Notes under the pieces: model-generated
Seen by the model: the letters and a program-made list of their open reading frames with translations, nothing else
What the model was told of the DNA's origin: nothing
Database searches by the model: none
Position numbers and translations under genes: made by a program
Assembly (NCBI RefSeq): GCF_010015585.1
Contig: NW_022985079.1
Span: 124,001 to 188,000 of the forward strand
DNA length: 64,000 nt
Reading direction: 5' to 3'
DNA from: Eremomyces bilateralis CBS 781.70
Taxonomy: Eukaryota; Ascomycota; Dothideomycetes; Eremomycetales; Eremomycetaceae
Shown here: positions 13,166 through 26,504 of the stretch, piece after piece
Layout of the letters: each line of letters opens with the position of its first letter
Position numbering within the stretch: the stretch's first letter is position 1

Positions 13166-15108
13166 ATGACCAACAAGGACGTGCCCCCTCCCCCCTCCAC
13201 CGCAACCTCTCGCCTCTCCCAAATAACCTCCCATATCTCCCCCTCATCATCGTCATCCACCACCCCGCCTCCCACCAAACGCCGCGCCCGCAAAAGCTCC
13301 ACCACCCCCTCTCCTCCCGCCGACTGGTCCGATGTTCTCTCGGAGCTCGCACACGTCCGCACACTCGCCCAAACCCCCCAGGCCGACACCACCGGCTACC
13401 AACGCCATAAGCAAGCCGGCAAACTCTGGGTGCGCGAGCGGATCGAGTTGCTGGTCGACCGCGGCTCGTTCCGCGAGGTGGGCAGCGCGGCGGGGAGCGC
13501 GACATGGCGGAAGAAGTGGAGCGGGGAGGAGGTGACGGAGAAGGGGTTAGGGGTGGTGGAGGGGGAGAAGGAGGTGGTGGATGGGTTTACGGCGAGTAAC
13601 AACGTGCAGGGGTTTGGGAAGGTGGGGGGCAGGAAGGTGTTGTTGACGGCGGATGACTTCACGTTGCGGGCGGGACATGCGGACGGGGCGCTGATGCCGA
13701 AGACGTTGTATATGGAGAAGCTGTGCCTACATTTGAAGCTGCCGATGGTGAAGTTGGTGGATGGGGCGAGCGGGGGCGGGTCAATCACGACGTATCGCCA
13801 GTTTCAGGGGACGTACCTGCCGGACTTGGAGCTGCTGAAGTGGGTGGTGAAGGAGCTGGATCAGGGGATCCCGCAGGTGGCGGCGGTGGTGGGGCCCGCG
13901 GTGGGGCTGGGCGCGGCGCGCGCGGCGGTGTCACATTTCTCGGTCATCGCGGCGGATATCGGGAGCTTGTTCAACGCCGGGCCGAAAATCGTGGAGGGCG
14001 CGACGTTCGAGGAGGATCTGAGCTTCGCGGATCTCGGGGGTCCGGGCATCCATTGCGCGAACGGGGTGATCGACAACGTCGCGCCGGATGAGAAGGGATG
14101 TTATGAGCAGATCGCGCGGTTTCTTTCGTACGTTCCAAACCATGGGGGCGTGCTGCCGCCGGTGATCAAGAACGACGATGCGCCGAATCGACATTGTCCC
14201 GAGCTCCGAACGGCGATTCCGCGTCGGGCGCAACGGATGTACGAGGTGCGGAATATCATCAAGGAGGCTGTTGACCGCGATACGTTCTTCGAAATCGGAC
14301 CACATTGGGGGAAGACAATCGTGGTCGGCCTGGCGCGCATGGCGGGAAGGACGGTGGGGATCTTCGCCAACGATGCGATGAACAATGCGGGGGCGTTGGA
14401 CTCGGCGGGGTCGCAGAAGTATGACAAGCATATCCGGCTCTGCGACTGCATGGGGATTCCGATCGTGCAGTTCATCGACATCCCGGGGTTTGCCATTGGC
14501 ACTGTCGCTGAGAAGGGCGGCGTGATGAAGTGGGGTCTGGAAATGTACAAGACTCTGTTCGGCTCGACCATACCTATCTTCTCGGTGGTCATCCGGAGAT
14601 GCTATGGCATTGGAGGCTCGATCTTGGCAGACTGTAGAGATCCGAACTGTCGAGTTGCTTGGTAAATGCTCTATCCGTGTCAGGTCGACGAATCAGTGCT
14701 AACGTTCCACAAGGCCGAGTGGGAATTGGGGATCTATCCCGCTCGATGGAGGAATTGAAGGTGCGTGTTGAATCTGCATGCAAAATAGACCTACACTAAA
14801 CTTCAACAGTCAACCATCGAGCAGAACTCAAGCGAGCAGGCGACAAGAAACCGGAGGTATATGCACATCTCGAAGCGGAGTACATGAATCTACAAAACCC
14901 GGTCCGGACGGCCAACCGATTCAGCATTGAGGAGATCATCGATCCTGCAGATACAAGATCGGTTGTATGCGCCTGGACGAAGCATATGTAAGTGCAACTC
15001 AGACAAATGGAGGACAGACGCTAATACGACGATAATAGGTACGAGCACAATTTGGTGACGAGGCTAGAGCAGAGGGCTGCGGGATTCATTAAACCATCTT
15101 TTAGATAA
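13166..15108 (+). CDS. Acyl-CoA carboxylase beta subunit (carboxyltransferase)
   Basis: Four exons, 13166-14661, 14714-14760, 14810-14987 and 15039-15108, encode 596 residues. The carboxyltransferase domain fills nearly the whole chain after a Ser/Thr/Pro-rich N-terminus of about 50 residues. Recognisable elements are GHADGALMPKTLYMEKLC with the acyl-CoA-site glycines in LVDGASGGGS, the central GPAVGLGAARAAVSH crotonase-like turn, GRTVGIFANDAMNNAGALDS, VQFIDIPGFAIGTVAEKGG, and the subunit-end motif DPNCRVAWPSG, which is completed only by splicing. The enzyme moves carboxyl from carboxybiotin to an acyl-CoA such as propionyl- or 3-methylcrotonyl-CoA, in mitochondria in most eukaryotes. It needs a separate biotin-carboxylase subunit, which is not in this window. 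It looks more like the propionyl-CoA carboxylase group than fungal MccB, but the substrate is not certain. The N-terminus is not a clear mitochondrial presequence. Start context ccaccATGa is strong. Confidence 0.85.
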
Positions 15109-17086
15109 CTAGGGGAAGGAATGGAAAATGAAGACAAGCTAGTTTCTAGTGGTTTGAGTATTCCTAGGAACCCATAAGTAATAGGATTCGGAAATCAGAT
15201 GGGCTAGAGTTCAAATGGCTGGCTTTGAGTGTTTTTGTTTAAGAAAAAGGAGAAGGATAGTAGTGATGAGAGCAGTGATAAGAGCAGTGAGAGCAGTGAG
15301 AGTAGTGAGAGCAAGCGAGAGTAGTGAGAGCAAGTGAGAGTAGTGATGAGGAGCGAAGGGCCTTCAGGAAAACTTGGTGTCTGGTAGCCTTACAGCCTGG
15401 AACTGGAATATCTGACACTCACTGCAGACAGCAGCGAGAGCACGAGGACAGCTGCAGTGAGGCCTGAGGCAAGACCGCCACTTCACGAACAAAAGGATGA
15501 ATTTGTCAGTGGTCAGGTTTATAGGATATCTCTGCTTTTATGGCGTTTGCCGTTTTCCTACCCATGACCCCCATACATATTCGTTTCGGTGGGATAGACC
15601 CCCATGGATGTACACCACGCACCCGCGATATCACCACCACGCATTTCTTTCCTCTTCCGCTCGAAATCAAGATCTCCGTGGCCATCAATTATATGTAGAA
15701 CTTAATTATGGGCGTATTCCTGTAGTTATTGCGCTCATCAGGAACAAGATCAATCAACGTCTTAACTCTTGGTCAACCACAGAGCTCTCCCGCTGTGACT
15801 GTATTGCAGATCACCTGACATCAGGAACCGCTGTTCTCTCACAGAATTCACAACAGAACAAATTGCCTGCAGCACAGCATGTTAACAATGGTGAAATAGC
15901 AATCTCGGTTAATGGCTAATAATTACTCATGGGATCATCCATGATCTGCCCACTATTATGATGACGAACCACATGCACTCTCCCTAAACCAGTAAACATG
16001 CCTCTGATCGGGTCCCACAGCATTTGATAGCTTCCCCTCTGTTCTCGTGCTGCGACAAGTGAATCCCAACCCCAGTACCACGCAAACTGCCCTCTACTCA
16101 CTTTATTGCCGCCACAGTTGAAAGTGGGTTTCCGCTAGAATTCCCCATGTCTACCACTGAGGAGCTGCCGCTGTATCATTTGTGCTTGTATTCTTACCAT
16201 GTTTCAGCTTATATCGTAACTACAGGAAATCAGTATCGCAGATACCGATTAGGCTGATGAGCCACTAGAGTTCCTTAGTACATTAATTACAGCAGAAAAC
16301 AAGGAAGGGGCCGCTTACTAGCAAGGATGGTCTTGACAATAATAGGGCGACACGATAGAGTGTGTTTAGCTGGTCATATTTCTAAGGTATTTATTTATGT
16401 TTGAAAGTTTTGGGAGGGTTGACAACGGAAAGGCGCGCTAACCCCGAACTGGTACGCTAATCCCAACACGGCAGTCAGATGTCCTCAGATTACAGTAAAA
16501 ATATTACAAATATAATTCTGTCGAGTTTGTTTCACTCTCCCTAGACTGGTGGCGCAGCTTCGACACCACCGTTCTTTTCGGATGGATCCTCCACCACAAT
16601 CTGATGCCTTGACGCCAGCGATGGAGAACTAAAGGCAAACAATCTCCGACTCACCTGGCCACGGGATTCCCCCTCCAAGCAAACTTGAACTGGGAATCAA
16701 ATTATCGACGATGGATCTGCTTTTTTGCAATTCTTCTTTCATGAATCTTTTGTGACCCAGCCTCAAAGGGAACAGGAAGTCATAGGGAGTTGTTGAGGGT
16801 TGAGCGACTGTGGCTTGCTGGGGTCCGTTGCTGTGGTGAAACCCATGTAAACAGAACACCGCCAGAGCTGACAGAGGTAAGCCATCCACCACCTTGAACT
16901 TTGAAACGCAGTCCATATGTCGACAATCCCGCCATAATTCAGACACAAGTTTGGATCATTTGAAATCATGTCCTTGCATTACATTCCAGCATCTACCGTT
17001 TATGATAATGGGATTGTTCCCACGCAACAAGCCCTTCGCTAAACCCCATCTCGACAAGGTCCACATTCCTTAACTACCCCTTGACC
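15109..17086. other. Intergenic gap of about 2 kb
   Basis: The first part is the 3' flank of the carboxylase gene with a purine-rich repeat. Open frames at 15497-15919 (+) and 16629-16946 (-) show no family resemblance. The end should carry the promoter of the large gene that starts at 17087. Confidence 0.4.
15258..15352. repeat. Purine-rich imperfect tandem repeat
   Basis: A 95-bp run is built from variants of gagagcagt, gagagtagt and gagagcaag (unit about 9-10 bp), almost free of pyrimidines except single c and t positions. It lies about 150 bp downstream of the carboxylase stop codon. Microsatellite-like origin by slippage is likely. Confidence 0.8.
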
Positions 17087-20000
17087 ATGGCTGGGGGACG
17101 ACCAGATAACCTCACCAAACCCGCCGCGAAGACCGTCCAGGAGAAGATTCAACAATGGCAGGAGCGCAACGGCGCCGCCGCGGTGCAGGAGGAGGCGGCT
17201 GCCGCCGAACGCAAGTCGCACCGCCGAACGAAGACGGAGAGCTCGGCGACGAACGAATCTTACTCAACGCCCTCGCCCGGTGCGATCGCTCAATTCGCGA
17301 CGGTGGAGACAGAGCGGTCTGGGACTTTGGCGAGGTCTTCAGATGCGAAGAAGACGGCCCCGAAAGATGCGCTGGCGGAATGGGAGGCGTTGAAGACGAC
17401 GTATTCCGGTCGATCTCGCGTCACCGCATCCGTTCCGCCCCCGTCCACGAATCTAGACTACGACGACAAAGCAAGCGCGACGATCCCGAACCTCCCGACT
17501 GCTGTCTCCACCCCGACCAAACGTCCCCGCCGCAAACGTTCAAAAACTGAATCGGACGCGCGGTCGTCCGCCCTGCCAGCGCGCCCTTCGATCATCCCTG
17601 ACCCGCACATCGTCGAGCGATCGCCGCGACACAGCACGGCACGGAAGTCGGGGAAAGGACATACGTTGCGCCCTGATCAGCTGGACGCGGAGATCGCGGC
17701 GGCGACGACGCCGAAGAAACGGGTTATATCGGATGGGCATTGGCGGAAACAGGACGCCTCACCGGCGGTTGAGCTACGCGTACCGAGTCCGGAGAAAACG
17801 CCGGGTTTGGTACGCAAGCAGAAGCCGGTCGAGGAGGAGAAGCCTACTGGTATTCCCGTTATTCCGGGTCTGCTTGACATGTTTGACGTGGGCTGGGAGA
17901 AAGGCGCTTGGATTCGGAGACAGCCACCACAACCCGAACCGGTCGCTAACTCTGCCGATGACAGCGACAACAAAGGCTGGGAAGGAGGATGGACCCGCCC
18001 CGGGCTCATGCATGAAATTGTAGAGAAGCAGCGCCGGCTCGCCGAAACACGAGGGGCGTGGATCCGGTCACAGAACGGCGAGGGAATCCTCCCGGGCGAC
18101 AGCATCCAGATAAAAAAGCAAATGATGATGGAAACGGCGCAGCTGAAGGAGCGGATGAAGCAGGAGGAGAAAGAGCTCGCGCGGTTGGCGGCGGGGATGG
18201 GCGTGCACGTGCCGTACTCCGGCGATCAGCAGCCGCCGGTCCGACTCCCGAGGAAAAAGATGGAGAAGGAGAAGGAGAACATCGCGGAGAAGCTGGATCT
18301 CCATGGTGGCTCCCCCGGCGATCCGAAGATCAATCAGTGGATCTCCGAGCAGGCGGACGTGACGGTTGAGCGTGCGGAACGGCGGAAGAAGCGCGATAGT
18401 GAGCGACAGTCGAGCACCACGGATCCGGATGGCCCGCCTTCTTCGGGACGGCAGAGCTCCAAACCAAAGTATCGAGAACCACGGCGAGGGAGTGGCGATG
18501 GTAAAATCCTCCACGATGAGGTCCAGACCGAGACAGAGATCCCAAATGGTGCGCGGAGTTGGCCTCGGAAAGCTTCCGCTCGACCTGACCCCTTAATGGA
18601 AGATGGGATCCGAGTCTATAGTGCAGATCGCGACGAAGGTAGAAGGAGGAAGACTAGCAGACAGCACAGTGGAAGCCATTCGATACAAGCGGAGGAGTTC
18701 ACAGCGATATCGTCGAGGCGGAAATCAGGCAGACCCGAGCGTGATGCGCGTGCTGAACCACCACCGAATTATACTGTGCCGGCTCTTGCTGGCGTCGCTG
18801 CCGGTGCCATTGGTTCTCGAATCAGCTCATGGCTTCATTCCACGCCCGATCCTTTCACCGATTCACCAAAAAGCAAGCCATCACGCTCTCGTCGTTCAAA
18901 ATCCGGACCCGGCCCATCACAAGCAAGCACGCTTGACGAGGAGACCATCGTCACAGAGACGAGCATATCCGACGATCGCCGGCGACAGCGACGGACCAGC
19001 CAAGATGAGGCGACGGAAGTGACCGCAACGACGTACCTCACTGGCACATCCCAGTCGCGGACGGAAATCACGGAGAGCTCATACCTGACGGATATCACGC
19101 GCGACTCCGCGAGCACCACGCCTCCGAGCTTGAAGCGGTCCGGCGCGAGGCATTCACGCGAGCGACCGAAATCCGTCGTTGCATCGGAGTCGCCGTCCCA
19201 AGACTCGAGATCATCGGTCGATCCGACCACCCTCGACCTCTCCGAGCCGTCAAGGGGACGGCCGCATTCGTTTGGATTCGGTCCGTTCAAGCGACTCTTC
19301 CCAAGCACGGGCAAGCGGCTCTCGACGATCGTGTCCGAAGATACAAAGGCGAGGGAAGATCCGGACTCGGATTCGGAGGCGCCGAATGAAGTCGAGATGC
19401 CGGCTCCGAAGGTGAAATCCATTGCGGAAACCACGATCGATGATGCGGCTTCCGGTCCGCCGAAGCAGCTGCAACTCGTTCCTACACTTCCAACAATACC
19501 AGAACCGGAACCAAGTACAGTATCGAGCCAATTCACTGCCAACTCATCCACGCGCTCCCGCCACTCGACGAAATCAAGGCCCAAGTCAACGTCGTTGAAA
19601 CGTCGCCTCACCACCACCACCGACCTCATGTCCGTCCTCTCCCTCCCCGAACAGCCCACCACCACCCCCCAAAACGCCCCCCAGCCCCTCTCCATTCCAT
19701 CCACCACCCTCCCAAAAAAGTCCTCTTCCATCATCTCTGCCCGCTCCCTCCGCTCCACTACCACCACCCTCACTCTCCCCTCCCTCCTCGCCACCCTCCG
19801 CACCGACGAACTCAAATACCTCCGCGAACTCCGCACCCTCGTCGACGGCGTTATCCCCGTCCTCCTGCAATGCGTCCTCTCCAAATCCGACACCGCCCTC
19901 GCCGCCGGCCTGTTTGCCCGCACCACCGCCACCGATGCGTCCAATGTCGACGTCACCAAGCCCATCGTCGACATGGGTGTCGCGCTCGAGCGGCTAAAGA

Positions 20001-23000
20001 GCGTGCATCGGAGGTGTCCTGTCGACGATGCCGCCGATGAGCGCAGGGTGCTGGATTGGGCACGGGCGGCGGAGCGGGTGTATCGGTTGTATATCGGGTG
20101 CTGGAAGATGGGGTTCCGCGACGTGGTGGTGTGTCTCGCCGCCGGGGACGAGAAGTCTACGGCTACAAAGGACGGTCAGAGCGCGAGCGCCGCATGGGAC
20201 GAAGGCATGCCGCGCAACGCGGACGGCTACGTAGTCAACGAAGTCGGCGAGCGCGTCGACGTCGCGTTTCTCCTCAAGCGCCCGCTTGTCCGCCTGAAGT
20301 ACCTGTCCAAAACGCTCCGTCAGCTCGCGCAGGCGTGTCCGAGCGCCGAGGCGGACGATATGGCGGGGCGGTACGCGGAGCTGGTGACGGCGGCGCGGGC
20401 GCGCGCGGCGGACGAGCGGGCGAGGTTGGAGGACGAGGCGGCGGCGGGGATTGATGCGGGGCGGGCGAGGGATCCACGGTCATTGGCGCCGGTGAGTGGG
20501 GTCAGTATTGACCCGAGTCGGTGTGTGGCGGCAAGGGATTATTTTGAGATGCATTTGGCGCATTCGAGTGGGCAGACGGTGGATTGTCGGGTGGAGTTGC
20601 TGCTCAGGGACGAGGCGGTGGGGAGTCCGCTTGGTGCGGAGGGGAATAGTGGGGATGTGCTACTGTGCGAGATCGATGAGACTGGACGGTGGTTGTTTTT
20701 CCCGCCGATTCTGAAGAGTCGCGTGTCGGCGCGGTTGGGGGATACGAAGGGGGAGGTGCTCGTGATGCTTCGCGGGATGCATTCAGGCGGTGAGGAGTGG
20801 CATGAGTTGATGTCGTTGACGGCCGGCGATGAACAGACCGCGCAGGACTGGGTGGAGATGCTGGGGTCAAGTCCGATGCCGCCGAAGTTGAATCGGCAGC
20901 AAAGCTTCTTGGATCGGCAGGCGTCGTATCGGAAGAGCAAGGTGGATAGGAGGAGGAATGCGCCAAGTGGCGATGATGCGTCTTCGTACTTTACAGGGTC
21001 GGTGATCACTGAATCGGTGGTCACAGGGTCAACGGTCACCGCTTCGACCGAATACGCTCGCCCGAGAACTCGATCGCCAAGTCCAGGGGAGGTCGATGTA
21101 CCGATTGGCGAGACCAGGCAAAAGACGACAACGAAGTGGCAGCGAGAGTCGCCCGACCCTCCACGGCGAAGCGTCAGCCCGGTTACCCCTCCGAGTGAAT
21201 TCGAGGAGTTTGGGAGGAAGGGCAAGTCGCCGGTGTCTCCCTTATCTCGCAGTCCGGTGGACCGGAACGCCGGAAGGAGTACAAGCAAGTGCTCCTCGCT
21301 TCCCGCGGCGTTTAAGGGCCTCCAACCTACATCCCCAGTGGAAAATACCTCTCCATCAGGACTGAGGAGGACAAAGGCGACAAGATACCACCGTCAGAGC
21401 ACGGCTTCACCGCCTGAGTCACGGCAGGCGACGCCTGAGCGAGTGACATCTACCCACCACGCCGCGAAGCGACAGAATGCTGCTCCTCCTGCGCCCAAGC
21501 ACCGCTCCTCGGAGCCGACCACCGCGCATACTCCACGAAAGTTGTCTAAATCCGCCCCGAAACCGGGTTTCTCCGTGTGGCTTCCTTCGTCTCAAGTTGG
21601 AGATGAGGAAGATGAAGAAATGGAGACGCCGAGAGCGAGAGCTCCCCATGATCGACCAGACATGGGCAGACGGATGTCGTCAATGCCGACTACCGCGATG
21701 CCAACCATCCCAAAACTGCGGAAATCAAGCCAACAGTGGACACCCCGAGCATCGCGCCATCAATCTTACGAAGACCCTTCATCGGCTCCCGCGAAGCTGC
21801 AGAAGAAAGCCCCTGAGCCAGTTGACGAAGATCTGCCACCGCCACCGCCGCCGCATCGGTCGTCAAATATTCTTAAACACACGATTCCGCCGGTTGAACT
21901 GACACCCACGAACCACGGTGGAAGGAGACGCTCGTCATCGCCTCTCAAGCATGAGTATCAGCCATCCACTGCGAGCGAGTCTGATGAATCGCTGGATACC
22001 TTCTCGGATGAATCAAGTATCTTGTCTTCTGACTCCGAGAATGACGAGGATGTCGGCTGCAATCCAGGGGTACTTCCCATTCCACTGGCTGCTCCTGAGG
22101 TATTGAAATCACAGCAGAGGGAATCACCGCCTCCAAGTATTTGTTCGCAGCAGAATACGGCAACCCTAAAACCGTCGGATTCCGCTTCTCAAGGACCTTA
22201 CCGGTCTGTTCCACGTCAAGCCGGCAAATCGATTAGTTCGATCGCGTCTATCTTTGAATGGGCGGACGTTGGATCATGGGCCCCATTGCACCCTCAAGAA
22301 TGTGCGATTGTCATCTCTCCTGGCCTGATCGAAGCCTACGACATGAAAGCCCTTCATAACAGTCTCAACTCCGATGCGACCGACTCGACCCAACCCGCCA
22401 CCCGACCCCTAATCGCCCTGGAACTGACCCCCCTCGTCCCCCTCCGCCGCGGCACCGCCATCGACATCTCCATCCGCTCCCCCCCAACCTCCAACTCCCT
22501 CCTCCACCCCTCCAGCAACATCCTCTTCCGCTCCCGCTCCCCCCCCGACTGCGAAGCCATGTACCACCTCATCAACAACGCCCGCATCAACAATCCCACC
22601 TACCTCGCCCTCCAAAACGCCCGCGGCCCCGCCACCGCCGGCGGCTGGGCCGAAGCCATGGAGCGCCGCAACAACGCGCGCACGGACACCCCCGGCACCG
22701 GCCTTTTCGGCTTCGGCGGCTCTGCCCGCACCCGTAGCTACCGCGCCTCCACCAAGCGCTCCCGCAATCCCAGCATCTCCGCCGCCACTGAGAGCAGTGT
22801 CGGCACCATGGCCAGCATCAACTCCGCACTGCGCCGGTTCAGCGGGAACAGCAAGCTGTTCAACCTCGCGAAGAGCTCGATCGGGTCGCGACACGCGGCG
22901 AGCCTAAGCGACAGGTCATTCTCCGCGGAGGGCGGGGCTTCGGGGGCGAGCACGCCGCCGACGCCCCCGGGGATGTCGCCGCACGGGCTCGGGGCGCCCG

Positions 23001-23473
23001 TGGGATTGGGGATCCAGGATGCGAAGATTCGGTTCTATGTGCGGGAGACGCAGAGTAAGTGGCGAGATCTGGGGTCAGCGCGACTGTCGATTATGCAGGC
23101 GGCAGAAGGTGGCGGGATGGGGATGGGGAGTCCAGATCAGCCGGTTGCGTTGCGGACGGGGATGGAGAAGCGGGTGGTGGTGACAGAGAAGATGAGGGGG
23201 GAGAGGTTGTTAGATGTGACGTTGGGAGAGGGGTGTTTTGAGCGGGTGGCGAGGACGGGGATTGCGGTAAGTGTGTGGGAGAACGTGGGGGTGGGAGGGG
23301 CGGTTGCGGCGACGGGGGGTGTGGCGGAGAAGAGAGTGAAGGTGTATATGATTCAGGTGAGTGCCATGCTCCATGTGATACGGAGACGATTGCTGACATT
23401 TCTTGTGATATAGATGAAGACGGAGAGGGATTGTGCATTCTCTTTCTCGCTGCTTGGGAAGTTGAGATACTAG
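17087..23473 (+). CDS. Giant disordered protein with DH-PH-like core
   Basis: Exon 1 (17087-23356) and exon 2 (23414-23473), split by a 57-nt intron, encode 2109 residues. Residues 1-870 are charged, Ser/Arg/Lys-rich and disordered, with a short coiled-coil-like patch near 340-370. Residues about 895-1110 resemble a Dbl-homology domain: the opening helix ELKYLRELRTLVDGVIPVL, the ERLKSVHRR and AAERVYRLYIGCW helices, and the conserved late helix FLLKRPLVRLKYLSKTLRQL. A PH-like domain follows at about 1140-1260 (VELLLRDE, EVLVMLRGM, AQDWVEML). A second disordered stretch runs to about 1700. The C-terminal region (1715-1860) has another PH-like or lipid-binding look (DVGSWAPLHPQECAIVISPG, ILFRSRSPPDCEAMYHLIN). 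DH-PH proteins activate Rho-type GTPases at membranes; GEF activity here is inferred only. I recall related fungal proteins carrying an SR splicing-coactivator name, which the sequence does not support. ATG at 17087 has a good context (gaccATGg). Confidence 0.8.
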
Positions 23474-25382
23474 GTCGAACTCTCAATTGCTTCTTTCCTA
23501 GTGTTGCTGTTTGCGTGTCCGAGCGACAATAGATTTACGAATAGCGGATAATCTATGAATGATGTTGTTCATTTGGTCGGGGATACGATTGATATTGGAC
23601 GTCTCTGCTTTATACAATACAAGCCCTATGGTATTCAACTCGCTTACACTATTCATCTACCCATGCTCGATGCTCTTGGAACTCTCCGTGTTGAACCCTC
23701 CGTCAGGAACCAAAACAGCATACCCAACCACAGGCTCTGTACAGGACGGCGAATGTCGTTGATATATGGCCATGCTTATGATCGCCCTAATAACCCGGGC
23801 CCTTTCGCCACCGTCAGCCCTACACTCAGCCTTGTGGGGACTCACTCCTCCGTCAGCTCAGGAACAGGATACTTTTGTGGAGCGTTTATTGCACATTCCG
23901 TTTTTGACTACGATCGCCGGCAATCGTTCCGAACGAGCAGGACTAGTTAGTTCGCCACCGGGGCGGTCAGAGTCAACGTCAGTTGTTTGTATCTGGGCCA
24001 TATTCTCGCATCTCTCCAAACTATTGCACAGCTTCCTGATCAATTCTTCAGTTTATGTACGAAATGTAATAATGTGGGAAGGTCGACTAGATAATGTGCC
24101 GGTAGCCTTAGAAATTCACGCTGCCGCTCCTACCCCAAGCCGCTCCAATCCCAAGCCGCTCGCCGGTCGCAATCAACCTATTACCTAACAGACCGGGAGC
24201 TCATAGCTATGTTTAGTAAACAACCGAGTCGTCCAATGATTTAGCATTCAAAGAGCTAACAGCGACGATGGCGTGCTTCTCTTGATAGTAGCTCGAGATC
24301 TGGCCATCTATTGGTTACTAATTTCGGTTCCGCACATCACATCCATCAAACTCCATCTCCCCAACATCATGGTGTGGAGGATAGTCACCATACAGAGAGG
24401 ACAGTCAACGCGCCGATCGGCAGCCATTTTCATGGGCTCAACCGCCCTCATCACAAAAAATTGGCCGTTCTGATCCTCTTAGTGTTGTACCGCCACCAAG
24501 CTGAAATGCCAAGCAAGAATTCTCGAACTATCTTCGTTCCGCATCCTCCGCAGTTCTTGCGCAGCAGTCGTCCACAACTTCCTAAGACGGCGATAAGACA
24601 TTCACGAAGCCACATACTACGCTTGCATCGCTTGGTACCCGAAGTACCCGACAAGAAAACGGTTCGATATGCCATTTTCACGATCGATCTTAGATCTCCA
24701 CTAGCGTTCTGGACGAACAGGACTAGGTACATTCCAAATGTTGATGACGTCGCAGAAAGTTGCCGCATCCCGCACCACTGATCGGCGGGGAGGCCGTGGT
24801 CGCCTAAATTCACCACCAGGTACTCGCTACGTTTCATTTGTCATTTACGATCCGGAATTATGCCTGTCCGACACCCGTCCCTAGCGGCCTTCGATAAATC
24901 TTAATCACTGCCGCTCAAATATAGGTCGAGAGTGATCAGGTTGAGCTTCGATGGCAGTACCAAGGTCACGATAGGCTAGTAAAAATCCCAAAAAGAGCAT
25001 GGAATCCGTCGGGATTGATCATCACGGCAAAATACGCATCATCTTGGTAACATCTAACTGACCTTTGATGTGGATTATCTCCGTCTGAAAAGTCTAAGCA
25101 GCCTTGTCAGCATCACGACTTCGACGCCACGATGGTGGGCGAAAGGATGACTACACTCTCAAGATTACATTATCAGGACTGAAGACTACCGATGCCATGA
25201 GGTTAAATAGAATCACATCCCTCTGTGGGACAGGGTATCACGGACTCCAACCAAAAGTCTCGCAAGTCATATACAGCTCTATCACATTTGCGATTGCACA
25301 TCACATCTCTCCTACACACTCACACACCAACATCCACCCCTGACATCACCTAAGCAAGTACCTCCGCCCCTATAACCTCACT
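23474..25382. other. Intergenic gap of about 1.9 kb
   Basis: No gene is supported. Overlapping open frames at 23555-23950 and 24311-24781 (+) have no family resemblance. Base composition is more even than in the flanking genes. Confidence 0.4.
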
Positions 25383-25631
25383 ATGTCCTCCAATACCCCC
25401 GCCTGTTCAGGCTCAGGAACCTCAGGAACCTCAGGAGCCTCAGGAGCCACGACTGCAAGCTCCGGTTCATCAACCACAACTTCAAGTACCAGTTCCAGTA
25501 CGCCAACAACATATTCAGGCCAGTTGAACCCGCATCCGTTGCCATATGCTCCCTTCCCCTTCCCGCTCCCCAATCAGTCGAACGGGAGCGGGAGCGGGTC
25601 GGGGAGCGGCGATAAGGGGAAGGAGAAATAG
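25383..25631 (+). CDS. Doubtful small low-complexity ORF
   Basis: An 82-codon frame starts with ATG after a pyrimidine-rich stretch that looks like a fungal 5' leader (about 25300-25380). The product is almost only Ser, Thr, Gly, Pro and Asn. The start holds four copies of a 9-bp unit (ctcaggaac / ctcaggagc, 25412-25447) that encode G-T-S/G-A-S repeats; the end is a G-S run. No signal peptide or domain is visible. The minus strand is also open across part of it. It may be a short secreted or structural protein exon, or just a repeat tract that happens to be open. Confidence 0.25.
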   Translation: MSSNTPACSGSGTSGTSGASGATTASSGSSTTTSSTSSSTPTTYSGQLNPHPLPYAPFPFPLPNQSNGSGSGSGSGDKGKEK

Positions 25632-26504
25632 GAGCGTGGACGCAGGCTTGGGAGCGCCATGAGAGGGGTGATGCTTAACGAACTGAAATGTTGGGGCAAA
25701 AGTTTACGACTCGTTCGGAGCGTTTCTATATTATTCGTTCTGTCTTCCAAGATACCATGGGTTAGGTTGTTCAGTCTTGTTTAACGACGGTTTGGCCTTC
25801 GGAGTGAGAATCGGTCCCAATGGCCCCTTGAATGATAGGGGCAGGGGAAATCGCCCCTTTCCCTTCATCCAATGCGACGAGTTTCATTTTATTGTAATAG
25901 ATTCTTTAGATTTGTATTTACGGGGCAATACGGATACAACCACCACTCTCAATCATATCACGTCAAGGTTCTCGCCTCCTTCCCGAAGGTTTGCCAGTGC
26001 TGTCACAAGAAATAATGTTAGGTGAAAAAAGTTTTTTCGTTCACATCAGGTCTCTACCCTGTCAGCTGTGGCGCTGTAGCATTAGATAATCCTCATTCGG
26101 CGAACGAAAATCGTGATCACTAATCCCAAGATTGGGAGGATGCACATGTATGCTGAATAATTGCCGATGTCGCGACTCCCTCCGAATCACGTGGAGGGGA
26201 GAGCAGAGTAAAATTGACGTCGTTGATTGTCTACGGCCCATCCCAAGACTTCGACTTCGATTCGGGAATAGATAAAGCCCGTCGCTAGGACTACAGCCGC
26301 TGGAAGCAGTGCGGAACACTCCAAGTCCACCCCCCCAAATTCCAATGACGATGCAACGCATCAAGATCTAAACGCGGACCATTACGCCTGTGGACTGGAA
26401 AGGAACCGTAAATACAACAGAATAATTCAGCAGGCAACTCCTCGATATCGCACTTCTAACACTATCCACGTTGGGGAAGGGCCAGGGAAATTGGGAATGC
26501 TGCA
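25632..26504. other. Gap downstream of Atg27 gene
   Basis: This contains the 3' flank of the Atg27 gene on the minus strand. No other gene was recognised. Confidence 0.4.

Noticed and set aside
12808-13392. A 194-codon minus-strand frame
   Set aside because: Its first half is antisense to the low-complexity N-terminus of the carboxylase gene and the rest shows no family resemblance.
18835-19974. A 379-codon open frame on the minus strand
   Set aside because: It is antisense to the giant DH-PH-like gene and its translation is Arg/Val/Ser-biased with no family resemblance.
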